A stretch of DNA of 16,472 nucleotides from an uncultured Eubacteriales bacterium (GTDB lineage Bacteria; Bacillota; Clostridia; Oscillospirales; Oscillospiraceae). This document shows positions 1-5,454 of the stretch, piece after piece. Position numbers and translations under genes: made by a program. Numbering within the stretch: the stretch's first letter is position 1; each line of letters starts with the position of its first letter. The notes under the pieces were generated by a model. The model ran no database searches, was not told the origin of the DNA, and saw nothing but the letters and a program-made list of their open reading frames with translations. The stretch spans positions 1-16,472 of the forward strand of contig URTG01000022.1 in the NCBI GenBank assembly GCA_900550705.1, given 5' to 3'.

Positions 1-11
1 GGAAAGTACCT

Positions 12-53
12 CGCCCGCAGGCGAAACACCCCCACCCGCCCGCAGGCGAAACA
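12..53. repeat. Two direct copies of a 17-bp GC-rich repeat
   Basis: The 17-bp word CGCCCGCAGGCGAAACA occurs at 12-28 and again at 37-53, a period of 25 bp, and each copy is followed by a C-run. Each copy contains CGCC-CGCA-GGCG, able to form a small hairpin. The window begins just before the first copy, so more units may lie upstream. It sits upstream of hinT and no coding role is visible. It could be the end of a larger intergenic repeat or simply a local duplication. Confidence 0.6.
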
Positions 54-120
54 TCCCCCCTCGTCCCACTTCCAAGCTCACAATATAAACCAAACATTTC
101 ATTGATAAGGAGGTCTTTTC

Positions 121-459
121 ATGTCGGATTGTCTGTTCTGCAAAATCATTGCCGGCGAGATTCCGTCGAACAAGGTGTATGAAGACGACCAGTGCTTCGC
201 CTTTTACGACATTGATCCCCAGGCGCCCACCCACTTTCTGGTGATCCCCAAGGCCCACATCGGCTCCGCCGCCGAGATCACCGGGGAAAACAGCGCGGTG
301 GTGGCCCATATCTTCCAGGTCATTGCCAAGCTGTGCAAGGACCTGGGCCTGGACAGCTACCGGATCGTCTCCAACATCGGGGAGCAGGCCGGTCAGTCGG
401 TCCACCATCTCCACTTCCACGTCCTGTCCGGCCGGGACATGACCTGGCCTCCGGGCTAA
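121..459 (+). CDS. hinT: Histidine triad (HIT) nucleotide-binding protein, HinT type
   Basis: A 112-aa protein of the usual HinT length. The family hydrolyses purine nucleoside phosphoramidates and aminoacyl-adenylates in the cytoplasm; its physiological substrate is uncertain in most bacteria. The HIT motif is near the C-terminus as H96-L-H98-F-H100, with H98 the expected nucleophile. A C4-x2-C7 pair at the N-terminus resembles the metal-binding cysteines seen in many HIT proteins. The ATG follows AAGGAGG at about 108-114 with a normal spacer. A TATAAA at 84-89 could be a -10 box, but no good -35 is visible. The DUF4250 gene starts 14 bases downstream and probably shares the transcript. Family assignment is firm; substrate is not visible from sequence. 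Confidence 0.95.
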   Translation: MSDCLFCKIIAGEIPSNKVYEDDQCFAFYDIDPQAPTHFLVIPKAHIGSAAEITGENSAVVAHIFQVIAKLCKDLGLDSYRIVSNIGEQAGQSVHHLHFHVLSGRDMTWPPG

Positions 460-473
460 GGAAGGAGCCGCGT

Positions 474-647
474 ATGCTTCCCAAGGACCCTGTGATCCTG
501 CTCAGCTTTGTGAACGCCCGCCTGCGGGACGTCAGCGAGGACCTGGAGGACTTCTGTGCCGAGCACGACATCGCGCCCCAGGCCCTGGAGGCCACCCTGG
601 CCCAGCTCGACTATCACTACGACCGGGAACACAATCAGTTCGTCTGA
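474..647 (+). CDS. DUF4250 domain-containing microprotein
   Basis: A 57-aa protein starting MLPKDPVILLSFVN and ending DYHYDREHNQFV. I recognise this pattern as DUF4250, a small family of unknown function common in Clostridia and some Gram-negatives. It is a single acidic, mostly helical unit with no membrane segment, signal peptide or cysteine pair; the conserved tail of Tyr-Asp-x-x-x-Asn-Gln-Phe-Val is its hallmark. The start is chosen at the ATG preceded by AAGGAG (462-467) with a 6-nt spacer; a longer reading frame runs back into hinT but has no ribosome site. It lies 14 bases after hinT and is followed at once by a terminator, so the two form a short operon. No function can be assigned. 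Confidence 0.85.
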   Translation: MLPKDPVILLSFVNARLRDVSEDLEDFCAEHDIAPQALEATLAQLDYHYDREHNQFV

Positions 648-651
648 CTCA

Positions 652-679
652 AAGACCGCCCAGGCTGGGCGGTCTTTTT
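652..679 (+). terminator. Intrinsic terminator after hinT-DUF4250
   Basis: AAGACCGCCC (652-661) pairs with GGGCGGTCTT (667-676) around a 5-nt loop, followed by a T-run that ends at 679. It begins four bases after the DUF4250 stop codon and closes the operon. Confidence 0.92.
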
Positions 680-751
680 ATATCCGGGAAGGGAAGGGGA
701 GGGCGCGCAGGACCCCGGAAAAAGAAAAATCAAAAAGTCCGAAAAAAACCG

Positions 752-780
752 TTGACAAAATGGTTAGCATATGCTAATCT
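752..780 (+). promoter_or_regulatory. Strong sigma-A promoter with a palindromic operator over the -10
   Basis: TTGACA at 752-757 and TAATCT at 775-780 are separated by exactly 17 bp. The perfect 14-bp palindrome TTAGCATATGCTAA (764-777) occupies the spacer and the first half of the -10, so a bound protein would block RNA polymerase. A second, looser copy of the TTAG-N6-CTAA form (789-802) starts 25 bp later, just past the expected start site; it could be a second operator or a hairpin at the 5' end of the RNA. The shape recalls binding sites of DtxR/MntR/IdeR-type metal regulators, but the regulator is inferred, not seen. The promoter does not point at an adjacent gene: carD starts 265 bp downstream, behind a terminator and its own promoter. 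Confidence 0.8.
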
Positions 781-786
781 ATTGGT

Positions 787-955
787 GGTTAGAGATGGCT
801 AACTCGTAAAACCCCTCCTCACACCTCCCTGCTTTCTTCCATCTCCCCCTTAGGTTTGCGAACCCCTCTGACCACCAGAACGTCCCGTGGGACAGGCATC
901 CCCACCGGACAAAACCCCCAGCCGTGGGCATACACGCGGCTGGGGGTTCCTGTTT
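787..955 (+). ncRNA. Putative small regulatory RNA with anti-Shine-Dalgarno C-rich region
   Basis: This stretch lies between a near-consensus promoter (752-780) and an intrinsic terminator (stem 913-948) and holds no credible reading frame; an ATG at 795 gives only four codons. The predicted transcript is about 165 nt. In order it shows a 5' hairpin (GTTAG 788-792 with CTAAC 799-803), a 40-nt tract at 811-850 with one G and 35 pyrimidines, a small GGTT-TGCG-AACC hairpin (853-864), a second C-run, a GTCC-CGTG-GGAC hairpin (882-893), and the terminator. CCTCC occurs at 814-818 and 824-828, the latter inside CACCTCC, which matches the 16S anti-Shine-Dalgarno core. Open C-rich stretches of this kind are used by Firmicute sRNAs such as FsrA and RsaE/RoxS to cover ribosome sites. 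Alternatively it is an attenuated leader of carD. Boundaries are estimates. Confidence 0.5.
913..955 (+). terminator. Intrinsic terminator of the putative small RNA
   Basis: A perfect 12-bp stem pairs AACCCCCAGCCG (913-924) with CGGCTGGGGGTT (937-948) around a 12-nt loop. The following tract, TTCCTGTTTGTG, is only moderately T-rich, so termination may be partial. It separates the upstream promoter from the carD promoter. Confidence 0.7.
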
Positions 956-971
956 GTGCCGAAAAAAATTC

Positions 972-1000
972 TTACCAAATCCGGAAAAATGTGTTAAAAT
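972..1000 (+). promoter_or_regulatory. Predicted sigma-A promoter of carD
   Basis: TTACCA (972-977) and TAAAAT (995-1000) are 17 bp apart, matching the sigma-A consensus at four and five of six positions. A start near 1006-1008 would give a leader of about 40 nt ahead of the AGGAGGTG ribosome site at 1033-1040. Confidence 0.65.
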
Positions 1001-1045
1001 AAAGGGGAACAAAGGATTATTCCATAAAAACTAGGAGGTGCTGTT

Positions 1046-1558
1046 GTGTATCAGATCGGAACGTTGATCGTCTACGGCGGAGAGGGCGTCTGCCGGGTGA
1101 AGGCGATCGGGCCCCTGGAGATGTCCGGCGTGCAGAAGGGAAGGGAGTATTACACCCTGGCTCCCCTCTACCGCAGCGGAACGATTTTCGCCCCGGTGGA
1201 CACCAGCGTTTATACCCGCCCCATTATGACCCGGGAGCAGGCCGACGCTCTGATCGACCAGATCCCCGAGATCCCCGCGGAGATCTATGAAAACAGCAAC
1301 CCCCGACTGTTGAACGAGCACTATCAGGCTCTGCTGAAAAGCTACGACTGCATGGACCTGGTCCGCCTCATCCGCGCGGTGTATCAGAAAGGCCGCAAGG
1401 CGGAGCAGCGGGGCAAGCGCCTGGGCCAGGTGGACGAGCGGAGCATGAAGCGCGCCGAGGAGATGCTCCACGGCGAGCTGGCCGCCGCCCTGGACATCCC
1501 CATGGACGACGTGAAGGATTACATTGCCCACCGCCTGGCAGCCCAGGCGGCGGAGTGA
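1046..1558 (+). CDS. CarD family transcriptional regulator (CarD/CdnL/TRCF domain)
   Basis: A 170-aa protein. The N-terminal 60 or so residues (YQIGTLIVYGGEGVCRV, then EYYTLAPLY and IFAPVD) match the CarD/CdnL RNA-polymerase-interacting domain, which binds the beta subunit and stabilises open complexes at promoters such as those of rRNA. The remaining residues are charged and helical, as in the DNA-contacting C-terminal part of CdnL. It starts at GTG, preceded by AGGAGG (1033-1038) with a 7-nt spacer; no ATG fits. A promoter lies at 972-1000. The kinase-like gene starts 43 bases after its stop and is probably co-transcribed. Family is clear; whether it acts globally, as in mycobacteria and Myxococcus, or on few promoters is unknown. 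Confidence 0.92.
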   Translation: MYQIGTLIVYGGEGVCRVKAIGPLEMSGVQKGREYYTLAPLYRSGTIFAPVDTSVYTRPIMTREQADALIDQIPEIPAEIYENSNPRLLNEHYQALLKSYDCMDLVRLIRAVYQKGRKAEQRGKRLGQVDERSMKRAEEMLHGELAAALDIPMDDVKDYIAHRLAAQAAE

Positions 1559-1601
1559 GTACCGCATCGGTACGGAGCAAAGACACAAGGAGGAATCCGT
1601 G

Positions 1602-2219
1602 ATGGAAAAACGCATGATTACGGTCAGCCGTGAGTTTGGCAGCGGCGGACGGAGCATTGCCAAGGAGCTTGCAAAGAAGCTGGGCTGGACCTATTACGAC
1701 AAGGAGCTGGTGAAGGAAGTATCCGACAAAACCGGCTTTGACCCCAAGTTCATCGAGGAACGGGGGGAGTTCGCCTCCACCGGCAGCCGCCTGGCCTATG
1801 CCCTGACCGGGCAGGGCATCCCCGGGGTGATGAACGGAATGTCCGCCTCTGACTTTCTGTGGTGTATCCAGCGGGACGTGATCCTCCAGCTGGCGGAGAA
1901 GGGCAGCTGTGTCATTGTAGGCCGCTGCGCCGACTACATCCTGCGGGACCGGGAGGACGCCTTCCACGTCTTTATCCACGCCCCCATGGCCGCCCGGGCG
2001 GAGCGGATCGTCCGGCTGTACGGCGAAGCGGAGCGCAGCCCGGAGCAGCGGCTTCAGGACAAGGACCGCAAGCGCCGGATCAACTACAAGCACTACACCG
2101 ACCGGGAGTGGGGGATGTCTCAGAACTACCACCTGTCTCTGGACAGCGCCGCCATCGGCGTGGAGCGCTGCGCCGACGTGATCCTCAACGCCATGGGCCT
2201 GGAGGCCAAGCAGCAGTAA
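1602..2219 (+). CDS. Cytidylate kinase-like family protein
   Basis: A 205-aa P-loop protein. Residues 5-20 (MITVSREFGSGGRSIA) carry the glycine-rich loop typical of the cytidylate kinase-like family (AAA_33/Cytidylate_kin2 type), followed by GWTYYDKELV, where CMP kinases bind the nucleobase side. A central VIVGRCADYIL and an Arg-rich lid region (DKDRKRRINYKHYTDREWG, about 150-168) complete the fold. Members are often found beside housekeeping Cmk, and their true substrate is not established. The ATG at 1602 follows AAGGAGG (1587-1593) with an 8-nt spacer; a GTG directly before it is less likely. It follows carD and ends at a strong terminator. The family call is good; true CMP kinase activity is uncertain because the protein is shorter than and diverged from Cmk. 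Confidence 0.85.
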   Translation: MEKRMITVSREFGSGGRSIAKELAKKLGWTYYDKELVKEVSDKTGFDPKFIEERGEFASTGSRLAYALTGQGIPGVMNGMSASDFLWCIQRDVILQLAEKGSCVIVGRCADYILRDREDAFHVFIHAPMAARAERIVRLYGEAERSPEQRLQDKDRKRRINYKHYTDREWGMSQNYHLSLDSAAIGVERCADVILNAMGLEAKQQ

Positions 2220-2222
2220 AAC

Positions 2223-2272
2223 AAGCCCCGGGCTGACCTTCCTCCTGCGCGAAAGTCAGCCCGGGGCTTTTC
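2223..2272. terminator. Bidirectional terminator between the kinase-like gene and rimM
   Basis: A 15-bp stem pairs AAGCCCCGGGCTGAC (2223-2237) with GTCAGCCCGGGGCTT (2255-2269). T-residues follow on the plus strand, and the minus strand leaves the stem through TTGTTTT. It begins four bases after the plus-strand stop and serves the convergent rimM operon as well. Confidence 0.9.
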
Positions 2273-2313
2273 GGTTCGCTCCAGCCGGGGCGAAAAAGGC
2301 AAACGGTCTGAAA

Positions 2314-2811
2314 TCAGAGACCCTCCATCATTTTAATGCGGAGATAGCCGCCGTCTACATTGGTCTCGGCGATAAACTCCGGCACGGCGGGGACCATCAG
2401 CTGCCGGGGGCCGCCCTGAATGACATAGACGTTGTTGGCGGGCAGGGTGAGCACGTCGGCCACCTTGCCCAGCACCTCGCCGGTCTCCGCGTCCCGGGCC
2501 TCGATGCCCATAATATCCGCCAGGAAGAAGCCGCCCTCGGGCAGCTTCACGTCGTTCCGGTCAAGAAAGAGCACGGCGTTCCGCAGGGACAGGGCACCGG
2601 GCACGTCGGTGATGCCCGCAAACTTCATAATGACCATGTTCTTGTGGACTCTGGCCCGCTCCACCTGGATGGGGAAGTGGTTCTTGTCTACATAAAGGGT
2701 CTTGAACTGACACAAAAAGTCCGGGGAGTCCGCCCAGGGCATGACCCGGACCTCTCCCATGACGCCGTGGGTGCTGGTGACCTTGCCGACCTCCAGATAA
2801 CGTTCCGGCAT
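2314..2811 (-). CDS. rimM: Ribosome maturation factor RimM
   Basis: A 165-aa protein of normal RimM length. The N-terminal beta-barrel begins YLEVGKVTSTHGVMGEVRV (about 5-23), the family signature; the C-terminal PRC-barrel begins near GGFFLADI (about 93-100) and contains LTLPANNVYVI and the closing motif VPAVPEFI. RimM binds ribosomal protein S19 and helps maturation of the 30S head. The ATG follows ACGGAGG with a normal spacer. It is the last gene of the minus-strand cluster, separated from khpA by 136 bases holding a terminator and further structure, so it may be transcribed on its own. trmD, its usual partner, is absent downstream: a terminator and a convergent gene come next. Confidence 0.96.
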   Translation of the reverse strand: MPERYLEVGKVTSTHGVMGEVRVMPWADSPDFLCQFKTLYVDKNHFPIQVERARVHKNMVIMKFAGITDVPGALSLRNAVLFLDRNDVKLPEGGFFLADIMGIEARDAETGEVLGKVADVLTLPANNVYVIQGGPRQLMVPAVPEFIAETNVDGGYLRIKMMEGL

Positions 2812-2839
2812 ATTGCGTTCCTCCGTTCGTCAGAATGTA

Positions 2840-2877
2840 ATATACAAAATATACAAACCCGCTCCCCGGCGGGGGAG
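2840..2877 (-). promoter_or_regulatory. Structured AT/GC leader upstream of rimM
   Basis: Reading toward rimM, a hairpin CTCCCC-CGCC-GGGGAG (2862-2877) is followed by two tandem 9-bp copies of TTTGTATAT (2840-2857). TATATT and TATTAC words here could act as -10 boxes, but none has a convincing -35 at 17 bp. The element may hold the rimM promoter or shape its leader; function is inferred only. Confidence 0.35.
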
Positions 2878-2907
2878 GGGATTGGCTGCACAGATTGTGC
2901 TTCCGGG

Positions 2908-2941
2908 CAAAAAACAAAGACGCAGGAAACTTCCCTGCGCC
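2908..2941 (-). terminator. Intrinsic terminator after khpA
   Basis: On the minus strand GGCGCAGG and CCTGCGTC form an 8-bp stem with one G-U pair around a 7-nt loop, followed by TTTGTTTTTT. It starts six bases beyond the khpA stop and should end much of the ylxM-khpA transcript ahead of rimM. Confidence 0.75.
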
Positions 2942-2947
2942 TTTGCC

Positions 2948-3178
2948 TTAGTCCACGATCTCCACAGAGACGCGCGTTCCGCACCGCTGGGCCAGGGAGC
3001 GGACCAGGACACGGATCTCCTTGGCAATGCGGCCCTGACGGCCGATCACCTTGCCCATGTCCTCGGGGGCTACCCGCAGCTCCAGAACGGTTTCACCGTC
3101 GCCCTCGACCTCGGTGACGGACACCTGTTCGGGGTGCTCTACCAGATTCTGGGCCACATAGGTCAGAAGCTCTTTCAT
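2948..3178 (-). CDS. khpA: KH domain RNA-binding protein KhpA
   Basis: A 76-aa protein consisting of a single KH domain, the normal size for KhpA (formerly YlqC). The nucleic-acid-binding GxxG loop is G46-R-Q-G49 within KVIGRQGR. In streptococci and other Firmicutes KhpA pairs with KhpB (Jag/EloR) to bind many RNAs and influence cell elongation and division; KhpB is not in this window. It follows rpsP by 18 bases, the conserved order in Firmicutes, and ends at an intrinsic terminator. The start is the ATG with a GGGAGG-type ribosome site just upstream. Identification is strong from length, motif and context. Confidence 0.95.
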   Translation of the reverse strand: MKELLTYVAQNLVEHPEQVSVTEVEGDGETVLELRVAPEDMGKVIGRQGRIAKEIRVLVRSLAQRCGTRVSVEIVD

Positions 3179-3196
3179 TGCGTGAAACCTCCCGCC

Positions 3197-3436
3197 TTAC
3201 AGCGCGCCGGCTTTTTTCAGCAGATCCCGGACAGTCTCGGTGGGCTGAGCGCCGGTCTTGATCCAAGCCTGAGCGCGGTCCACATCGACCTTCAGGTCAG
3301 CGGGCTTCACGACGGGATTGTAAGTGCCGATCTCCTCGATGAAACGGCCATCGCGGGGGTAACGGGAATCCGCCACCACGATACGGTAGAAGGGAGCCTT
3401 CTTGGCGCCCATGCGACGCAGTCTGATTTTGACCAT
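3197..3436 (-). CDS. rpsP: 30S ribosomal protein S16
   Basis: A 79-aa protein with the standard S16 opening VKIRLRRMGAKKAPFYRIVVADSR and the later FIEEIGTYNPV block. It is a primary 16S rRNA-binding protein needed for 30S assembly. The start is the ATG at 3436, preceded by TTGGAGGTG on the minus strand; a longer frame back to 3481 has no ribosome site and adds residues foreign to S16. It lies 74 bases after ffh, a gap that holds an 18-nt perfect hairpin, and is followed by khpA. Confidence 0.97.
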   Translation of the reverse strand: MVKIRLRRMGAKKAPFYRIVVADSRYPRDGRFIEEIGTYNPVVKPADLKVDVDRAQAWIKTGAQPTETVRDLLKKAGAL

Positions 3437-3472
3437 TATGTTCACCTCCAAATGAATGGTTAAGATATATGG

Positions 3473-3490
3473 AAAACACATCCGTGTTTT
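3473..3490 (-). other. Intercistronic hairpin between ffh and rpsP
   Basis: On the minus strand AAAACAC and GTGTTTT (7 bp) enclose a GGAT loop, about 37 bases before the rpsP start. The stem is AT-rich and no separate T-run follows, so it looks more like an RNA processing or stability element than a terminator. Function is not shown. Confidence 0.45.
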
Positions 3491-3510
3491 ACCTGTGAAT
3501 AGGGGAGCGG

Positions 3511-4902
3511 TCAGAAGGGGAAGCCCTTCCCGCCCAGTCCTCCCATGCCGGGCATCATGCCCTTGCCGCCCTTTTTGGCCATCATCTTCCGCAGATTCCG
3601 GGGGAGCTTGCCGCCGGAGAACTGCTTGGTCATGGTCTGGAGCATCTCAAACTGCTTCAGCAGACGGTTGACATCGACGACCTGGGTGCCGGAGCCGGCA
3701 GCAATGCGCTTTTTCCGGCTGGAATTCAGGACGTTGGGATTTTCGCGCTCGTAAGGGGTCATGGAGGTAATGATCGCCTCCATCCGCTGGAACATCTTGG
3801 TGTCCATATTGGCCCCCTCCAAATCGGAGGCCTTGACCCCGGGAATCATCCCCGCGATTTCGGTGAGGGAGCCCATATTCTTCAGCTGGGCCATCTGCTC
3901 ATAGAAATCGGTCAGGGTGAACTTGTTCTTTCGCAGCTTTTCCTGGAGCTCGGCGGCTTTCTTCTGGTCGAAGGTCTGCTCGGCCTTCTCGATGAGGGAG
4001 AGCATATCGCCCATGCCCAGGATTCGGCTGGCCATGCGGTCGGGGTGGAAGACCTCGATCTGGTCCAGCTTCTCGCCCATGCCCACAAACTTAATGGGCT
4101 TGCCGGTGACGGCCTTGATGGAGAGGGCCGCACCGCCGCGGGCGTCGCCGTCCAGCTTGGTGAGGACCACGCCGTCGATGTCCAGCGCATCGTCAAAGGC
4201 CTTGGCGGCGTTGACGGCGTCCTGACCGATCATGGCGTCCACCACCAGCAGGATCTCCGTGGGGTTGACCGCGGCCTTGATGTTCTTCAGCTCGTCCATC
4301 AGGGCTTCGTCCACATGGAGACGGCCGGCGGTGTCCAGAAAGACCATGTCGTTGCCGTGCTTCTCCGCGTGGGCCACGGCGGCCCTGGCGATGTCCACCG
4401 GGTCGATCTGGCCCATCTGGAAGACGGGGATGTCCAGCTGCTGGCCCACGACCTCCAGCTGCTGAATGGCGGCGGGACGGTATACGTCGCAGGCCACCAG
4501 CAAGGGGCGCTTGCCGTTTTTCTGCTTCATCAGGCCGGCCAGCTTGGCCACATTGGTGGTTTTACCGGCGCCCTGCAAGCCGACCATCATCACGATGGTG
4601 GGGGGCTTGGACGCGATGGTGAGCTTGGTGCTGGAGCCGCCCATCAGCTCGGTCAGCTCCTGGTTGACGATCTTCACGATCATCTGGGCGGGGGAAAGGG
4701 CCTCCAGCACATCCGCGCCGACGGCTTTCTCCGTCACCTGGGCGATGAACTGCTTGACCACCTTGTAGCTGACGTCCGCCTCCAGCAGGGCCAGGCGAAT
4801 CTCGCGCATGGCCTCCTTCACGTCGGACTCTGACAGCCGCCCCTTGCCCCGCAGCTTCTTAAATGCCGCAGACAGCTTTTCCGTAAGACCTTCAAATGCC
4901 AT
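3511..4902 (-). CDS. ffh: Signal recognition particle protein Ffh (SRP54)
   Basis: A 463-aa GTPase of normal Ffh length. The N domain covers about 1-90. The G domain shows the P-loop GLQGAGKTT (108-116), DTAGR (190-194) and TKLDGDARGG (248-257). The methionine-rich M domain follows from about 300 and ends in a GGKGMMPGMGG tail; the SRP RNA-binding helix region is seen at SRKKRIAAGSGT. Ffh with SRP RNA recognises signal sequences on ribosomes and delivers them to FtsY at the membrane. It starts three bases after the ylxM stop, so translation is closely coupled, and rpsP follows. The SRP RNA gene and ftsY are not in the window. Confidence 0.98.
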   Translation of the reverse strand: MAFEGLTEKLSAAFKKLRGKGRLSESDVKEAMREIRLALLEADVSYKVVKQFIAQVTEKAVGADVLEALSPAQMIVKIVNQELTELMGGSSTKLTIASKPPTIVMMVGLQGAGKTTNVAKLAGLMKQKNGKRPLLVACDVYRPAAIQQLEVVGQQLDIPVFQMGQIDPVDIARAAVAHAEKHGNDMVFLDTAGRLHVDEALMDELKNIKAAVNPTEILLVVDAMIGQDAVNAAKAFDDALDIDGVVLTKLDGDARGGAALSIKAVTGKPIKFVGMGEKLDQIEVFHPDRMASRILGMGDMLSLIEKAEQTFDQKKAAELQEKLRKNKFTLTDFYEQMAQLKNMGSLTEIAGMIPGVKASDLEGANMDTKMFQRMEAIITSMTPYERENPNVLNSSRKKRIAAGSGTQVVDVNRLLKQFEMLQTMTKQFSGGKLPRNLRKMMAKKGGKGMMPGMGGLGGKGFPF

Positions 4903-4905
4903 GGG

Positions 4906-5271
4906 TTACTCCTTCAAAAGAGCGTCGGCCAGGTCGCGGATTCGGAGGGAGGTGGCTTCCATCTCCTCATCCTCGTGCCGCTGCGACAGCTGGATCAGAC
5001 GCTCCGCGTCGTGCAGGACCTGCTCCAGCTGCTTCTGCATGGTGAGGAACCGCTTGATCAGGCCGGTTTTGTCCTCTAGCTCGGTCAGCGTGGCTTCGGC
5101 GCGGACGATTACGTCCCGCACACCCTGGCGGGAGATCCCGTAGTTTTCGGCGATCTCGCCCAGGGAGAGGTCCTCGTTGTAATAGAGGTCGTAGAACTCT
5201 TTTTGACGGTCGGTCAAAATGTCGCCGTAAAAGTCATACAGCAGCGCCATGCGGTACGCCTGACTTTTCAT
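4906..5271 (-). CDS. ylxM: YlxM/p13-like helix-turn-helix protein, SRP-associated
   Basis: A 121-aa protein with a sigma-70 region-4-like helix-turn-helix at about 34-58 (LSLGEIAENYGISRQGVRDVIVRAE), followed by a long charged, probably coiled-coil helix. The YlxM/UPF0122 family is nearly always encoded before ffh; in streptococci it binds Ffh and SRP RNA and adjusts SRP GTPase activity. The start is the ATG at 5271 behind AAGGAGG; an upstream extension to 5358 overlaps the promoter and is rejected. It is the first gene of the cluster, under the promoter at 5326-5354. A dyad between promoter and start makes DNA-level control possible, but self-regulation by this HTH is only a guess. Confidence 0.93.
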   Translation of the reverse strand: MKSQAYRMALLYDFYGDILTDRQKEFYDLYYNEDLSLGEIAENYGISRQGVRDVIVRAEATLTELEDKTGLIKRFLTMQKQLEQVLHDAERLIQLSQRHEDEEMEATSLRIRDLADALLKE

Positions 5272-5295
5272 TTCTGCGGCCTCCTTGCAAGCTAT

Positions 5296-5321
5296 TTTGT
5301 AAAGCCTTTGAACTTTACAAA
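5296..5321 (-). promoter_or_regulatory. Perfect 9-bp inverted repeat at the ylxM start site
   Basis: TTTGTAAAG (5296-5304) and CTTTACAAA (5313-5321) are perfect inverted copies with an 8-bp spacer. They begin five bases past the -10 box, so the left half covers the expected transcription start. This placement suits an operator for a dimeric repressor or a hairpin at the 5' end of the ylxM-ffh-rpsP mRNA. Confidence 0.6.
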
Positions 5322-5325
5322 CAGA

Positions 5326-5354
5326 ATGATAGCACACCGGCCTCTGTTTGTCAA
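5326..5354 (-). promoter_or_regulatory. Sigma-A promoter of the ylxM-ffh-rpsP-khpA cluster
   Basis: On the minus strand TTGACA (5349-5354) and TATCAT (5326-5331) are separated by 17 bp, six and four of six matches to consensus. The leader to ylxM would be about 50 nt and contains the inverted repeat at 5296-5321. Confidence 0.88.
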
Positions 5355-5454
5355 GCAAAAAACCTTGACACTTTTGCCGTTTCCTTTGGTATCTTTTTTA
5401 CAAAACCGGGCAGACTGAGGGCACCCCGCCGGAGGGCGCAGGGGCGCTTGCTTC

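Noticed and set aside
12..53. Possible CRISPR array
   Set aside because: Only two 17-bp units with an 8-bp gap; there are no spacers of normal length and no cas genes.
764..777. CIRCE element (HrcA operator), because the palindrome begins TTAGC and ends GCTAA
   Set aside because: CIRCE is TTAGCACTC-N9-GAGTGCTAA; the inner arms and 9-bp spacer are missing and no heat-shock gene follows.
787..955. Known riboswitch or housekeeping RNA (fluoride, Mn, 6S, SRP RNA)
   Set aside because: The GAUGG word at 794-798 is reminiscent of the fluoride switch, but its pseudoknot partners were not found. No long 6S-type rod and no SRP domain with a GGAA-type loop were seen.
887..997. 36-codon frame from GTG within the putative small RNA
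   Set aside because: There is no ribosome site before it, and it reads through the terminator stem and into the carD promoter.
779..1012. 77-codon minus-strand frame across the intergenic region
   Set aside because: It crosses a terminator and two promoters on the other strand, has no ribosome site and looks like no protein family.
4045..4833. 262-codon open frame antisense to ffh
   Set aside because: The translation is His/Gly/Leu/Asp-rich low-complexity sequence with no ribosome site, and it lies fully within ffh.
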